Positions 33,217 through 42,410 of a stretch of 64,000 nt of DNA are shown here, piece by piece. Each line of letters starts with the position of its first letter. Positions within the stretch are counted from its first letter, which is position 1. Both the position numbers and the translations under genes were made by a program. The notes beneath the pieces are model-generated. The model was not told the DNA's origin and did no database searches. It worked only from the letters and a program-made list of their open reading frames with translations. Origin of the DNA: Bradyrhizobium sp. JYMT SZCCT0180 (GTDB lineage: Bacteria > Pseudomonadota > Alphaproteobacteria > Rhizobiales > Xanthobacteraceae); the NCBI RefSeq assembly GCF_018130165.1, contig NZ_JAFCLZ010000002.1, positions 248,001-312,000 of the forward strand, written 5' to 3'.

Positions 33217-34200
33217 TCATTCGCCCTTGATGCCGGCTTCGCGAATGATGTCGCCCCAGCGCTTCGTTGAATCCTTCAGCCAGGTCGCCATCGCATCCGT
33301 GCTGCCGGCGCGGACTTCGCCGCCCTGTTCGGCGATCTTGGCCTTGATCTCGGGTGTCTCCAGAATCTTGCCGATCTCGGCGTTGAGCCGTGCAATCACT
33401 GCCGGCGGTGTACCGCTGGCCACGACGATGCCTTGCCAGGTGCCGAACTCGCCGCCGGGCAGCTTGGCTTCCTTGAAGGTCGGCACGTCAGGCGCGGACG
33501 GGACGCGGTTCTCGCCGGTGACCGCCAGACCGATCAACTGCTTGTTGTTCACGAAGGGAAGGGTGGCCGACGCGCCATTGATGAGGGCGCCGCTCTCGCC
33601 CGCGACCACGGCGCGGGTGGCCGCAGCACCGCCCTTGTAGGGTACGTGCTTGAACTGGATGCCGAGTTCCTTCTGCATCACCACGGCGGTGATGTGATTG
33701 GCGCCGCCGACGCCGGAATTGGCAACGGCGAGTTTGCCGGGATTGGCCTTGGCATAGGCGATCAGTTCCGCCGCCGTCTTGACCGGGATCGATTCATGCA
33801 CGGCCAGCACATAGGGGCCGAACATCACCATCGTGACGGGCGCAAGATCCTTTTCGAGACTATAGGTCAGGTTCGAAAACAGGCTGGGCGCCGTCGTGAG
33901 CGAACCGAGATCCGTCAGCAGCAACGTCGTGCCGTCAGGCGTCGCCTTGGCGACGGTGTCGGCGCCGAGATTGCCTGATGCGCCGGGCTTGTTCTCGATC
34001 ACCACGCTCTGGCCGATCGCCGCCGACAGTTTCGGGCTGATCAGCCGCGCCAGGATGTCGGAGGTTCCGCCGGGCGCGAACGGCACGATGATGCGCACCG
34101 GCCGGTCGAAATTTTGGGCGGAAGCTGTGCCCGGCAGTTGGCTGAACAGGATGGCTGCGGCGGCGGCGAGGGCGGCGCGGCGCCCGAAACGTGGAAGCAT
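33217..34200 (-). CDS. TctC/Bug-family periplasmic binding protein
   Basis: 327 residues with signal peptide (AALAAAAAILFSQLPGTASA). Bug motifs are complete: FDRPVRIIVPFAPGGTSDILARLI, VVIENKPGASGNLGADTVAKA, and FKHVPYKGGAAATRAVVAGE. Binds a carboxylate for the TctAB permease. The first gene of the tct operon; the intergenic region to the divergent LysR contains the shared promoter region. Confidence 0.94.
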   Translation of the reverse strand: MLPRFGRRAALAAAAAILFSQLPGTASAQNFDRPVRIIVPFAPGGTSDILARLISPKLSAAIGQSVVIENKPGASGNLGADTVAKATPDGTTLLLTDLGSLTTAPSLFSNLTYSLEKDLAPVTMVMFGPYVLAVHESIPVKTAAELIAYAKANPGKLAVANSGVGGANHITAVVMQKELGIQFKHVPYKGGAAATRAVVAGESGALINGASATLPFVNNKQLIGLAVTGENRVPSAPDVPTFKEAKLPGGEFGTWQGIVVASGTPPAVIARLNAEIGKILETPEIKAKIAEQGGEVRAGSTDAMATWLKDSTKRWGDIIREAGIKGE

Positions 34201-34324
34201 TGGTTTCTCCTCCGGTCGAATTCGCGCAGGCGCTCTGCGGCGTCGCGCATCGCGGTCTTAGGCCGCGCTGATGGCACGATAGGCGATGACCGATCCAATA
34301 GCGAACCAGAATGAGGATGGTCCG

Positions 34325-34339
34325 ATACCAATTTTGGAT
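34325..34339. promoter_or_regulatory. Candidate LysR site between tctC and lysR
   Basis: ATACCAATTTTGGAT is a near-palindrome centred about 76 bp before the LysR start (34408). A further pair GATCCAA/TTGGATC lies around it. The position and the A/T-rich core fit a LysR-type operator (T-N11-A style), but no exact family motif can be assigned. The tctC start codon is on the other side at 34200. Confidence 0.4.
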
Positions 34340-34407
34340 CAAATCGCGGACATGCGCTAGGCTAGGCGAGGCGGAGCCGGTATGCGGCGGAGAATAAAGG
34401 GAGCGGG

Positions 34408-35298
34408 ATGTTCGAACTGAGTCAGGTGCGCTGCTTCGTGGCCGTGGCGGAGGAACTGCATTTCGGCCGCGCCGCTGCCCGGCTGAACATGACGCAACCA
34501 CCGCTGAGCCGGCAGATCCAGATTCTCGAACGGATCCTGGGTGTAAAACTGCTTCAGCGCGGCAATCGCCTGGTCCGGCTGACACCGGCCGGACAAAGCT
34601 TCCTGACTGAGGCGCGGCTGATCCTGAAGCTCACGGAAAGCGCGGCCCTGCTGGCGAGGCGCGTCGCGGAAGGCAAGGCCGGCTCGGTCAATATCGGCTT
34701 CACCGCCGCGTCTTCCTATAGTTATGTCCCCGAGCTGGTCGCGGCCTGCCGCCAGCAATTGCCTGACGTCGAGCTGATCCTCAAGGAAATGGTCAGCGGC
34801 GACCAGCTCAAGCGTCTCGGTGCCGGCGAAATCGATATCGGCCTGTTGCGGCCGCCGATCCCGCGCACCGGCCTGCAGTTTTTCCGGGTCAAGGCAGAGC
34901 GGATGATCGCGGCCGTGCCGGCCGGGCACAAGCTCGCCGGGGCGACGACGGTCGATCTCAGGGATCTCGCGGCCGAACCGTTCATCACATATGCGCCGTA
35001 TGAGGCCCGTTACTTCCACGACCTGCTGGTGGAGCTGTTCTCGCGCGCCGCATTGGCCCCGGTCTATGTCCAGCACCTCGCGCAGATCCATTCGATCCTG
35101 GCCATCGTGCAAGCCGGCGTCGGCGTGGCGCTGGTGCCGGAAGCGGCTGAGAAACTGCAGTTCAGGGGCGTCGCCCTGCGGCCGCTGGCGGACGATCAGC
35201 AACGGGCAGCCGAACTCTACTTCGTCTGGCGGGACGACAATGACAATCCGCTGTTGCCGGTGATCGCGGCGATTGCCCGCGACCTGGCGGGAGCCTGA
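34408..35298 (+). CDS. LysR-family transcriptional regulator of the tct operon
   Basis: 296 residues. Winged HTH (LSQVRCFVAVAEELHFGRAAARLNMTQPPLSRQIQILERILGVKLL split into its helices) followed by the type-2 periplasmic-binding effector domain (VNIGFTAASSYSYVPELVAACRQQLPDVEL). Closest in style to the BenM/CatM-like group. Divergent from tctCBA and upstream of kdgD, so it probably controls the uptake genes and perhaps the dehydratase. Confidence 0.93.
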   Translation: MFELSQVRCFVAVAEELHFGRAAARLNMTQPPLSRQIQILERILGVKLLQRGNRLVRLTPAGQSFLTEARLILKLTESAALLARRVAEGKAGSVNIGFTAASSYSYVPELVAACRQQLPDVELILKEMVSGDQLKRLGAGEIDIGLLRPPIPRTGLQFFRVKAERMIAAVPAGHKLAGATTVDLRDLAAEPFITYAPYEARYFHDLLVELFSRAALAPVYVQHLAQIHSILAIVQAGVGVALVPEAAEKLQFRGVALRPLADDQQRAAELYFVWRDDNDNPLLPVIAAIARDLAGA

Positions 35299-35309
35299 AC
35301 CGAGTGGTT

Positions 35310-35437
35310 GTCGTCATGGCCGGGCATAGCCGTCTGAAGGACGGCGTCGCTTCCGCTCGCCTATGCCCGGCCATCCACGTCTTTCTTGCTGAATGAAACG
35401 AAGACGTCGATGCCCGGCACAAGGCCGGGCATGACGA
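35310..35437. repeat. Dispersed repeat with three nested palindromes
   Basis: ATGGCCGGGCATAG (35316-35329) pairs with CTATGCCCGGCCAT (35361-35374). A second stem ACGTCTT...AAGACGT follows (about 35377-35407) and a third ATGCCCGG...CCGGGCAT (35410-35432). This is a common Bradyrhizobium intergenic element (from memory). The region 35299-35561 shows no gene. Confidence 0.7.
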
Positions 35438-35561
35438 ATTCCTATTTCCTGGCCAGCAGCGCCTGAGCCATCCAATCAATGGATCATTCGATCCAGCAAT
35501 TGGTCTGCGGCGGCATCAGTCCCGGTCTACTCCTGAGCTCTTCACAGCGAGGACCGCAGCG

Positions 35562-36512
35562 ATGAGCAGAATGACCCCGAAGGAAATGGCACTGACGATC
35601 GGCAACGGGCTGCTGTCGTTTCCCGTCACGCCGTTCGACGCCGCCAACAAATTCGACGCGGCGCGCTATCGCTCCAATCTCGACTGGCTGTGCAGTTATG
35701 AGGTGGCCGGTCTGTTCGCGGCCGGCGGCACCGGCGAATTCTTCTCGCTCACGCCGGCGGAAGTCGTCGACGTCGTTACAACCGCGGTACAAGAGACCGC
35801 CGGCCGCGTCCCGGTGCTCGCCGGCGTCGGCTACGGCACGGCGCTGGCGACCGAACTCGCTGGCGCCGTAGAGCGTGCCGGCGCCGACGGCATCCTGCTG
35901 CTGCCGCCCTATCTGGTGTTCTCCGAGCAGGCCGGACTGGCTGCTCATGTCGAGGCGGTGTGCAAGGCGACCAGCCTCGGCGTCATCGTCTACAATCGCG
36001 ACAACGCCATCCTCAACGAGGACACGATCGCAAAACTTTGCGAGCGCTGCCCGAATCTCGTCGGGTTCAAGGACGGCGTCGGCGACATCGAACAGATGAC
36101 GCGGATCTATCTGCGCATGGGCGACCGGCTGACCTATGTCGGCGGATTGCCCACCGCGGAGACCTTCGCACTGCCTTATCTGGAAATGGGCGTCACGACC
36201 TATTCCTCCGCCGTGTTCAACTTCGTGCCTGAGTTCTCGACCAAATTCTACGCGGCGGTGCGGCGGCGCGACCGTGAAACCGTCCAGGCGGGCTTGCGCG
36301 ATTTCATCATGCCGCTGCTCGCGATCCGCAACCGCAAGCGCGGGTATGCGGTCTCGATGATCAAGGCCGGGATGAAAGTGATCGGCCGTGATTCCGGTCC
36401 GGTTCGCTCGCCGCTGACCGATCTGACAGCATCAGAGGTCGAGGAACTGTCTGATCTGGTCGGCCGGCTGAAGGCAAGTGAATTCACACGCCGGTCGATC
36501 GCCGCTGCCTGA
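35562..36512 (+). CDS. kdgD: 5-dehydro-4-deoxyglucarate dehydratase
   Basis: 316 residues of the DHDPS/NAL class I aldolase fold. N-terminal [17 protein letters not shown], then [20 protein letters not shown] near the active site, Schiff-base Lys in [12 protein letters not shown], and [17 protein letters not shown]. These match KdgD, which converts 5-keto-4-deoxy-glucarate to 2-oxoglutarate semialdehyde with loss of CO2 and water. With a tct uptake system and LysR upstream, it suggests glucarate/galactarate use, but no glucarate dehydratase is in view. Confidence 0.88.
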   Translation: MSRMTPKEMALTIGNGLLSFPVTPFDAANKFDAARYRSNLDWLCSYEVAGLFAAGGTGEFFSLTPAEVVDVVTTAVQETAGRVPVLAGVGYGTALATELAGAVERAGADGILLLPPYLVFSEQAGLAAHVEAVCKATSLGVIVYNRDNAILNEDTIAKLCERCPNLVGFKDGVGDIEQMTRIYLRMGDRLTYVGGLPTAETFALPYLEMGVTTYSSAVFNFVPEFSTKFYAAVRRRDRETVQAGLRDFIMPLLAIRNRKRGYAVSMIKAGMKVIGRDSGPVRSPLTDLTASEVEELSDLVGRLKASEFTRRSIAAA

Positions 36513-36587
36513 GTTCGTGCGGCTGCAGGCCTAACGAATCCCCTGTAGGCTCGCCGCAACCGATTCTCGGTCGCGGAGGGAGCGCGC

Positions 36588-37742
36588 ATGGCGTTGCAGT
36601 CGATCAAGCGTATGGCGCTCGCGCTGCTGGTATGTGGCGTAGGCCTCAGCAGCGCCGATGCCGCCGAGCCGATCCGCGTCGGCGCGGTGCTGCCGTTTTC
36701 CGGCGGCGTCGAGCTTTACGGCCAGCAGGCCAAGCTCGGGCTTGATCTCGCGGCCAAGGAAATCAACGCGGCGGGCGGCATTCTCGGCAGACCGGTTGAA
36801 GTGATTTACGCCGACGACAAGACAAGGCCGCCCTCCGCCGAGGCCGCGATGCGCAAGTTGATCGCCGATGGCGTTGTGGCGGTGGTCGGCCCCATCACCT
36901 CGGCCAACCTGAATGCGATCGTGCCAATCGCCGAGAGCTCGAAAACTCCGCTGCTCTACGCCACCAATTACGAGGGCGGCAAATGCAGCCGCTATGTCTT
37001 CTCGTTCTCGACCGTACCCAATCAGGACATGGGCCAATTGCTGCCCTACATGAACCAGACTTTCGGCAATACCTATTTCCTGCTGGGTGCCGACCGGGTC
37101 TGGCCACACCAGATGTTCGATCTTGCAAAGCCGCTGATTGAGAAGCTCGGCGGCAAAATCGTCGGCACGCAATATACGCTTGGCACGGAGACGGATTTCA
37201 CCCCGCTGATCGCGCAGGTGGCGGCGGCCAAGCCGAAGGTGCTGCTGTTCGCATTGAAAGGCGACGGCATCGATTTCATCCGGCAGGCCGACGAGAAGGG
37301 ATTGTTCAAGGAAACGACGGTCGCATTCCTCGGCTTGTCCGAGATCGATCTCGGCATTTTCCGCGGCAAAGGCCAGAACATGCACACGGCGGTGCCGTCG
37401 GTCGCGACCAGTGACGATCCCGCCATGAAGGCGTTCGTTGCCAAGGTCAGCGCCGAGGGCGGCGCCGACGTGCTGGTGTCGAACTATGTCATGACGCATT
37501 ACAATACGCTGATCGCGCTCAGGGGCGCGATCGAGAAGGCCGGCAAGGTCGACAAGGAAGCCATCATCGACGCGATGGCGGGGCTGGTCTTCGCATCGCC
37601 GACCGGGCCGGTGACGATCGACCGGAACCACTACGCGACGATGAACATGTTCATCGCCAGGACGCAGGGGAGCGAACTCGTCACGGTCCGCGCGCTGGGC
37701 CAGATCGCGCCGCAGTCGGGATGCAAGCTGGCGGATCGCTAA
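36588..37742 (+). CDS. Branched-chain-type (HAAT/LivJ-like) periplasmic binding protein, orphan
   Basis: 384 residues with signal peptide (LALLVCGVGLSSADAA). Type-1 periplasmic fold: IRVGAVLPFSGGVELYGQQAKLGLDLAAKEINAAGG, VVAVVGPITSANLNAIVPIAE, and VVSNYVMTHYN-like C-terminal strand. Resembles AmiC/FmdD amide- or urea-type binders more than LivJ. No Liv permease or ATPase genes adjoin it, so it must pair with a distant system (possibly the livGF genes near the end of the window) or act as a sensor. Confidence 0.88.
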   Translation: MALQSIKRMALALLVCGVGLSSADAAEPIRVGAVLPFSGGVELYGQQAKLGLDLAAKEINAAGGILGRPVEVIYADDKTRPPSAEAAMRKLIADGVVAVVGPITSANLNAIVPIAESSKTPLLYATNYEGGKCSRYVFSFSTVPNQDMGQLLPYMNQTFGNTYFLLGADRVWPHQMFDLAKPLIEKLGGKIVGTQYTLGTETDFTPLIAQVAAAKPKVLLFALKGDGIDFIRQADEKGLFKETTVAFLGLSEIDLGIFRGKGQNMHTAVPSVATSDDPAMKAFVAKVSAEGGADVLVSNYVMTHYNTLIALRGAIEKAGKVDKEAIIDAMAGLVFASPTGPVTIDRNHYATMNMFIARTQGSELVTVRALGQIAPQSGCKLADR

Positions 37743-37785
37743 CGCGGAGGCGCTCTATCGAGCACCTCCAAAGGCTCGCCGCGGT

Positions 37786-39078
37786 CTACTGGCCGTAACC
37801 TACAAGCAGTTTCGGCAGCCACAATACCGTCGCGGGAAACAGCGAGATGATGATCAGCACCGCGAGCCCGGCGCCCAGGAAGGGGCCGAGTTCACGGCTC
37901 TCTTCCTCCAGCTTCACGCCGGCGAAGTTGGCGCAGATGTAGAGCAGGATGCCGACCGGTGGCGTGATCAGCCCGAGGCAGAGGTTGAACACCATCACCA
38001 GCCCGAAATGGACGAGGTCGATGCCGACGGCCTGGACCACCGGGACCAGCACCGGGATCAGGATGAACATCGCCGGCAGCGGCTCCATGAAGATGCCGAT
38101 GATGAGGAGGAAGACGTTGATCATCATCAGGATGATCGTCGGATCCGAGGAGAGGGAGCCGATCCAGACCGCGAGCGCGCGCGGCGTGCCGGAGACCGCG
38201 AGCAGCCAGCCGAAGCCCGATGACAGGGCAATGATGAACATCACCAACGCGGTGTCGAGGGCGGTCTGGATCAGGATCGGCCAGATCGTCCTGAGGCTGA
38301 GCTCCCGGTAGACGAAGAAGCCGATGAAGGCGGCGTAGACGACGGCGATGGTGGCGCTCTCGGTGACCGTGACGATGCCGCCGGTGACGCCGATCAGGAT
38401 GATCACCGGCATCATCAGCGCCCAGCTTGCCGGCAGGAACAGCCGGGGAATCTGCCGGATCGGCACCGCTTCCGAGACCGGGTAGTTGCGCTTCACCGAA
38501 ATCCAGTAGGCCGCGACCATCAGCGACAGCGCAAGCAGGATGCCCGGCACGATGCCGCCGAGGAACAGCGCGATGATCGAGACGCCCTTTCCTGCGGACA
38601 GTCCGTAGATGACGAGCGGGATCGAGGGCGGGATGATCGGCCCGTTGACGCAGGCCGACGCCATCAGCGCCGCAGCGAAGCCGCCGCCATAGCCCTGTTT
38701 CTTCATCGCCGGGATCAGCACCTTGCCGAGCGCCGACGCGTCGGCCGCGGCCGAGCCCGACAGGCCGGAGAAGATCATCGCCGCCGTCACCGAGGTCAGC
38801 GCCAGGCCGCCGCGGAACCGGCCGACCATGGCGTTGGCTAGATTGATGATCTGGTGGGTGATGCCGCCGCCATTCATCAGGTTTCCGGCCAGGATGAAGA
38901 AGGGGATCGCGAGCAGCGCGTAGGAATCGGCGCCGACCAACGTGCGCTGCGCCAGGATCGACATCGGCAGCGAGCCATGGGCCAGGATCGCGCCGATGGT
39001 GGCGAGCCCCATCGCGAAGGCAATCGGCACCGACAATGCGAGCAGCAGGAAGAAGCCGCCGATCAGAACGGTGCTCAT
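37786..39078 (-). CDS. TRAP transporter large permease (DctM)
   Basis: 430 residues, about 12 hydrophobic segments. DctM pattern: AIPFFILAGNLMNGGGITHQIINLA, SALGKVLIPAMKKQGYGGGFAAALMASACVNGPIIPPSIPLVIYG, and LCLGLITPPVGILLYICA near the C-terminus. Sodium-driven uptake of an organic acid with the DctQ and DctP partners. Operon order DctP-DctQ-DctM. Confidence 0.95.
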   Translation of the reverse strand: MSTVLIGGFFLLLALSVPIAFAMGLATIGAILAHGSLPMSILAQRTLVGADSYALLAIPFFILAGNLMNGGGITHQIINLANAMVGRFRGGLALTSVTAAMIFSGLSGSAAADASALGKVLIPAMKKQGYGGGFAAALMASACVNGPIIPPSIPLVIYGLSAGKGVSIIALFLGGIVPGILLALSLMVAAYWISVKRNYPVSEAVPIRQIPRLFLPASWALMMPVIILIGVTGGIVTVTESATIAVVYAAFIGFFVYRELSLRTIWPILIQTALDTALVMFIIALSSGFGWLLAVSGTPRALAVWIGSLSSDPTIILMMINVFLLIIGIFMEPLPAMFILIPVLVPVVQAVGIDLVHFGLVMVFNLCLGLITPPVGILLYICANFAGVKLEEESRELGPFLGAGLAVLIIISLFPATVLWLPKLLVGYGQ

Positions 39079-39079
39079 C

Positions 39080-39580
39080 TCAGAAATCCCCTGCGAAGCC
39101 GTCAGGCTGACGCTTGGAGGGATCGACGATCTTCTCGATGAAGTAGAGCATCATCATCGCGCAGGAGACCGGCGCCGAGAAATAGAAGAAGGCCGGGGTG
39201 ATATCGAGCGCGCCATAGGTGTTGGGCAGGACGTCGATCGAGAGCTTCAGGCTGTAGATGAACAGCACGATGATGAAGGTCAGGTTGGCGAGTTCGATCA
39301 CCCAGAACATCACCTGCTGGGCGCGTCCCTTGAGCATGCCGATGAACATGTCGACGCCGATATGCAGCTTTTGCCGGTAGAGCACCGCCGCGCCGATGAA
39401 GGTGATCCAGATGAACAGGATGTTGGAGACCTGCTCGATCCAGGCAATCGGTGCGTTGATGACATAGCGCCACCACACGGCGGCAAGCGTAATCAGCACG
39501 ATCGCCGCGACGCAGAGCCCGAGTACGAACTTGGCGATCTCGGTGATGACGTCCGATAGCCTGCCGATGATCGCCGTCAT
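39080..39580 (-). CDS. TRAP transporter small permease (DctQ)
   Basis: 166 residues from ATG 39580, with GGAG 8 bp upstream; the open frame extends a little further 5'. Four hydrophobic helices with the family loop AAVLYRQKLHIGVDMFIGML. It ends 1 bp before the DctM start, so it is coupled to it. Confidence 0.9.
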   Translation of the reverse strand: MTAIIGRLSDVITEIAKFVLGLCVAAIVLITLAAVWWRYVINAPIAWIEQVSNILFIWITFIGAAVLYRQKLHIGVDMFIGMLKGRAQQVMFWVIELANLTFIIVLFIYSLKLSIDVLPNTYGALDITPAFFYFSAPVSCAMMMLYFIEKIVDPSKRQPDGFAGDF

Positions 39581-39683
39581 GCGGGATGCTCCGCTGTCAA
39601 ACAACAATTGCCCGTCCGGAAGCGCTCACGCGCCGCCTCGGTCGTGGACCGAAGCGAGCGCGTCCCGCAGCAAGCTGAACGCG

Positions 39684-40679
39684 TCAGGCGATCTGGCCGA
39701 TGCGGTCGGCCCATTTCTTGCCCGCCGGAAACTCGGTCGTCAGGCTTTTCACCGTCGCGGTGAAGGCCGCCTTGTCGACCTCGGAGATCACGATCTTCTT
39801 GGCCTTGATCAGTTCCAGGACGCGGACGTCGTCGGCGATCACCTTGGGCCGCATCTCGGCTTCCATGTCGCGCGCGGCCTGGTCGACCGCCTGGCGCAGC
39901 TCAGGGCTCAGTTTCTGGTAGGCCGGTTCGCTCATGAGGACGCAGTTGTCCTGCATCATGTGCTCGGTCAGCGACAGATGGGTGTTGGCGTCGAAGATGC
40001 CCGAATTGTAGGTCAGGCCCATCGGGTTCTCCTGGCCGTCGATCACGCTCGACTTCAGGGCCTGGAAAACTTCGGGGAAGGGAAGCGGGGTAGGCGAGGC
40101 GCCGAACAGCTCGAAGGTCCGCCGCCAGAGCGCGGTTTCCGGCACGCGGATTTTGAGCCCCTTCATGTCGGCTGGTACTTTCACCACCCGGTTGCAGGAG
40201 AGCATGCGCGGCATGCGCGGGATGGCGCCGAGCGGCCGCAGCTTGGAGGCCTTGGCGATGTCATCCTGATATTCGGCGCGCATCGTGTCCCAGACGCGAT
40301 CCTTGTGAGCGACGTCCTTGAATAAATAAGGATGGGTCCAGACCTCTGCCGGGCGGTACCAGCCGGCAACCACGCCCTGGCCAGGCGTCGCGATCTGGAT
40401 CGCGCCCTGGAGGACGGCCTCGACATGCTCGCGTTCGCCGCCGAGCGCGCCGCCATGGTGGCCGGTGATTTCGATCTGTCCCTTGCTCAGTTCGGTGACG
40501 CGCTTGTTGAAGAAATCGAGGCTGATGCCGATGAAATCCTGCTGCGAGGCTGCGCTGGCGCCGATCCAGCTGAGCTTCTGAGCCCTCAGCACGCCCGGCA
40601 TGGCGATCAGCGCCGCTCCGGTCGCAAGCCCGCCGAGCATGGCGCGGCGGGATAGATAGCTTCGTCCCTTGGTCGTCAT
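39684..40679 (-). CDS. TRAP transporter binding protein (DctP), Tat signal
   Basis: 331 residues. The N-terminus carries a twin-arginine signal (YLSRRAMLGGLATGAAL), so it is exported folded. Mature DctP fold: ISLDFFNKRVTELSKGQIEI, MKGLKIRVPETALWRRTFELFGASPTPLPFPEVFQALKSSVIDGQENP (split over three strands) with the Arg that binds the carboxylate of the ligand. First gene of the dctPQM operon; downstream of it on the same strand lies DctQ. Confidence 0.94.
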   Translation of the reverse strand: MTTKGRSYLSRRAMLGGLATGAALIAMPGVLRAQKLSWIGASAASQQDFIGISLDFFNKRVTELSKGQIEITGHHGGALGGEREHVEAVLQGAIQIATPGQGVVAGWYRPAEVWTHPYLFKDVAHKDRVWDTMRAEYQDDIAKASKLRPLGAIPRMPRMLSCNRVVKVPADMKGLKIRVPETALWRRTFELFGASPTPLPFPEVFQALKSSVIDGQENPMGLTYNSGIFDANTHLSLTEHMMQDNCVLMSEPAYQKLSPELRQAVDQAARDMEAEMRPKVIADDVRVLELIKAKKIVISEVDKAAFTATVKSLTTEFPAGKKWADRIGQIA

Positions 40680-40764
40680 GGTTAGCCCTCCTCGGTTGTG
40701 GTTCGGCCCGTTGTTCGGGCTCTGGGCGATGGCGGGGCGCCACGGCGCCCCGTCATGAAGTCGG

Positions 40765-42123
40765 TCAGGCGACGCGGGTGTTGGGGCGCGCGAAGGCGGC
40801 TTCCATCTCGCGCCGGACCTTTACGGCGATATTGGCGGGGTCGTAGGCGACGTCGCTCCATTTCAGGCGCTGGCCTTCGGCGATGTCGGTCTTGAGCTTG
40901 ACGTTGTGGGCGAGCCCGAGCGGCAGATAGCCTTCATCGAGCGAGGCCGAGGCGGGCGTCTGCTTGCCCCAGACGCAGAAACCGCCTTCGCCGTCAAGCA
41001 TCTCGCCGGCCTTGAGCGCGCGCTTGGCGGTAGCGACGACATCAGAGTTGAACATGATCGGCGCGCCCGTCGGCTCCTTGCGCAGGGCGGCGGAGGCGAC
41101 CGAGATGCCGAGCTCCAGTCCGATCATGTGGATCGGCCGGTACAGGCAGGAATATTTGCCGGTCTTGTCCGGCAGCATGCTGTACTCGCGGAAGCACTCC
41201 TCGCTATAGGCGCTGTCGCTCTCGAACACGACGTAGGTTCCCATGACCAGGCTGTTGGGGACATCGGTGCCGTCGCGATAGACGGAGGACGTGACCTCGG
41301 TAACGCCGCTGCGCTCCAGCACACCGCCGTCCGATTTCGGCTTGCATATCTCGGCATGCTCGAAACGTGTCGCCGGCGGGAAGGAGAGGCCGTTGGCCTG
41401 CGCATGAAGGCCGGTCGCGTTGCAGACAGCGGTCATCTCGATGCCCGACTTGGTGCCGTCGACGAAGCTGTTGAACATCTTCGGATTGATCGAGTTGCGA
41501 TCCTTGATCTTCATGTACTTGTCGAGGATGTCCCAGACCGTGTCGGGGGTCGACTGGTGGTAGGTCGGGTGGTAGCGCGTGCCCTTGCCGGCCGAGACCA
41601 CCTTGAAGCCCGCCGCGCGCGCCCAATCGACATGGTCGGCGATCAGCGCCGGCTGGTCGCCCCAGGCGAGCGAATAGACCACGCCGGCCGCGCTCGCCCT
41701 GCGGGCCAGGATCGGGCCGGCAACGGCGTCGGCTTCGACATTGACCATGATGATGTGCTTGCCGTGCTCGATCGCTTTCAGCGCGAAGCGGATGCCGGCG
41801 CCGGGATCGCCCGTCGCTTCGATGACGACCTCGACTCCGGGATGGGTGACCAGCTTGTCGCCATCGTCGGTGATATGCGTCGCGCCATTCTTGAGCGCGT
41901 CCTCGATCGAGGCGGCGGCATATTGCTCCTGCGGCCAGCAGGCGAGCTGCAACTGCGAGCGGGCGCGCGCGGTGTTGAGGTCGGCGACGCCGACGATATG
42001 CATGCCGTCGGTGTTGCGGGCCTGCGAGAGGAACATCGTTCCGAATTTTCCGGCGCCGATGATGGCGACCGTGACCGGCCGTCCGGCCGCCGTCCGTTCC
42101 AGGAGCATGCGATGCAAGTTCAT
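40765..42123 (-). CDS. SAF-domain NAD(P)-dependent oxidoreductase (homoserine dehydrogenase-like)
   Basis: 452 residues. N-terminal Rossmann motif VTVAIIGAGKFGTMFLSQ, and a homoserine-dehydrogenase-like middle (VVIEATGDPGAGIRFALKAIEHGKHIIMVNVEAD, split). C-terminal SAF-type domain (KRALKAGEMLDGEGGFCVWGK, then YLPLGLAHNVKLKTDIAEGQRLKWSDVAYD). Enzymes of this layout act in sugar-acid and branched-sugar catabolism; the exact reaction is not clear from sequence. It is transcribed toward dctP on the same strand, so its substrate is probably derived from the TRAP ligand. Confidence 0.88.
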   Translation of the reverse strand: MNLHRMLLERTAAGRPVTVAIIGAGKFGTMFLSQARNTDGMHIVGVADLNTARARSQLQLACWPQEQYAAASIEDALKNGATHITDDGDKLVTHPGVEVVIEATGDPGAGIRFALKAIEHGKHIIMVNVEADAVAGPILARRASAAGVVYSLAWGDQPALIADHVDWARAAGFKVVSAGKGTRYHPTYHQSTPDTVWDILDKYMKIKDRNSINPKMFNSFVDGTKSGIEMTAVCNATGLHAQANGLSFPPATRFEHAEICKPKSDGGVLERSGVTEVTSSVYRDGTDVPNSLVMGTYVVFESDSAYSEECFREYSMLPDKTGKYSCLYRPIHMIGLELGISVASAALRKEPTGAPIMFNSDVVATAKRALKAGEMLDGEGGFCVWGKQTPASASLDEGYLPLGLAHNVKLKTDIAEGQRLKWSDVAYDPANIAVKVRREMEAAFARPNTRVA

Positions 42124-42326
42124 ATTGGTGCGCCTTCCGCCTTCGGCCGATCGATGATCGGGCCAGCCTCATCCAGTGAGAAATCGACGGAAACAGCCAT
42201 GCCGTGCCGCCTACTTGGCGGCGTACAGCGATCACCAGGCGGGCTTGCGCCGCCTGCCGATGTCAGCCCCCAATATGGCGGGTGGCGTCTCTTCCCGATC
42301 GTCAGCAGCTTCATTTGATGAGCTGC

Positions 42327-42359
42327 ATTCCTCATTTCAGCGTGCTAGCATGAGGAAAT
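42327..42359. promoter_or_regulatory. Inverted repeat upstream of the divergent LysR gene
   Basis: ATTCCTCAT (42327-42335) and ATGAGGAAAT (42350-42359) are complementary arms around a 14-bp centre. A GATGAGCTG-x-ATTC motif next to it recurs closer to the LysR start (about 42393). This is a plausible LysR activator site serving both the oxidoreductase/TRAP genes and the regulator. The remaining gap 42124-42410 shows no gene. Confidence 0.5.
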
Positions 42360-42410
42360 GGGGCAGCAAAAGCGAATAAGGATGCCTGAATCGATGAGCT
42401 GTATTCGTCA

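Noticed and set aside
40906..42318. 470-codon + strand open frame
   Set aside because: Antisense to the SAF-domain oxidoreductase; composition is that of a reverse shadow.
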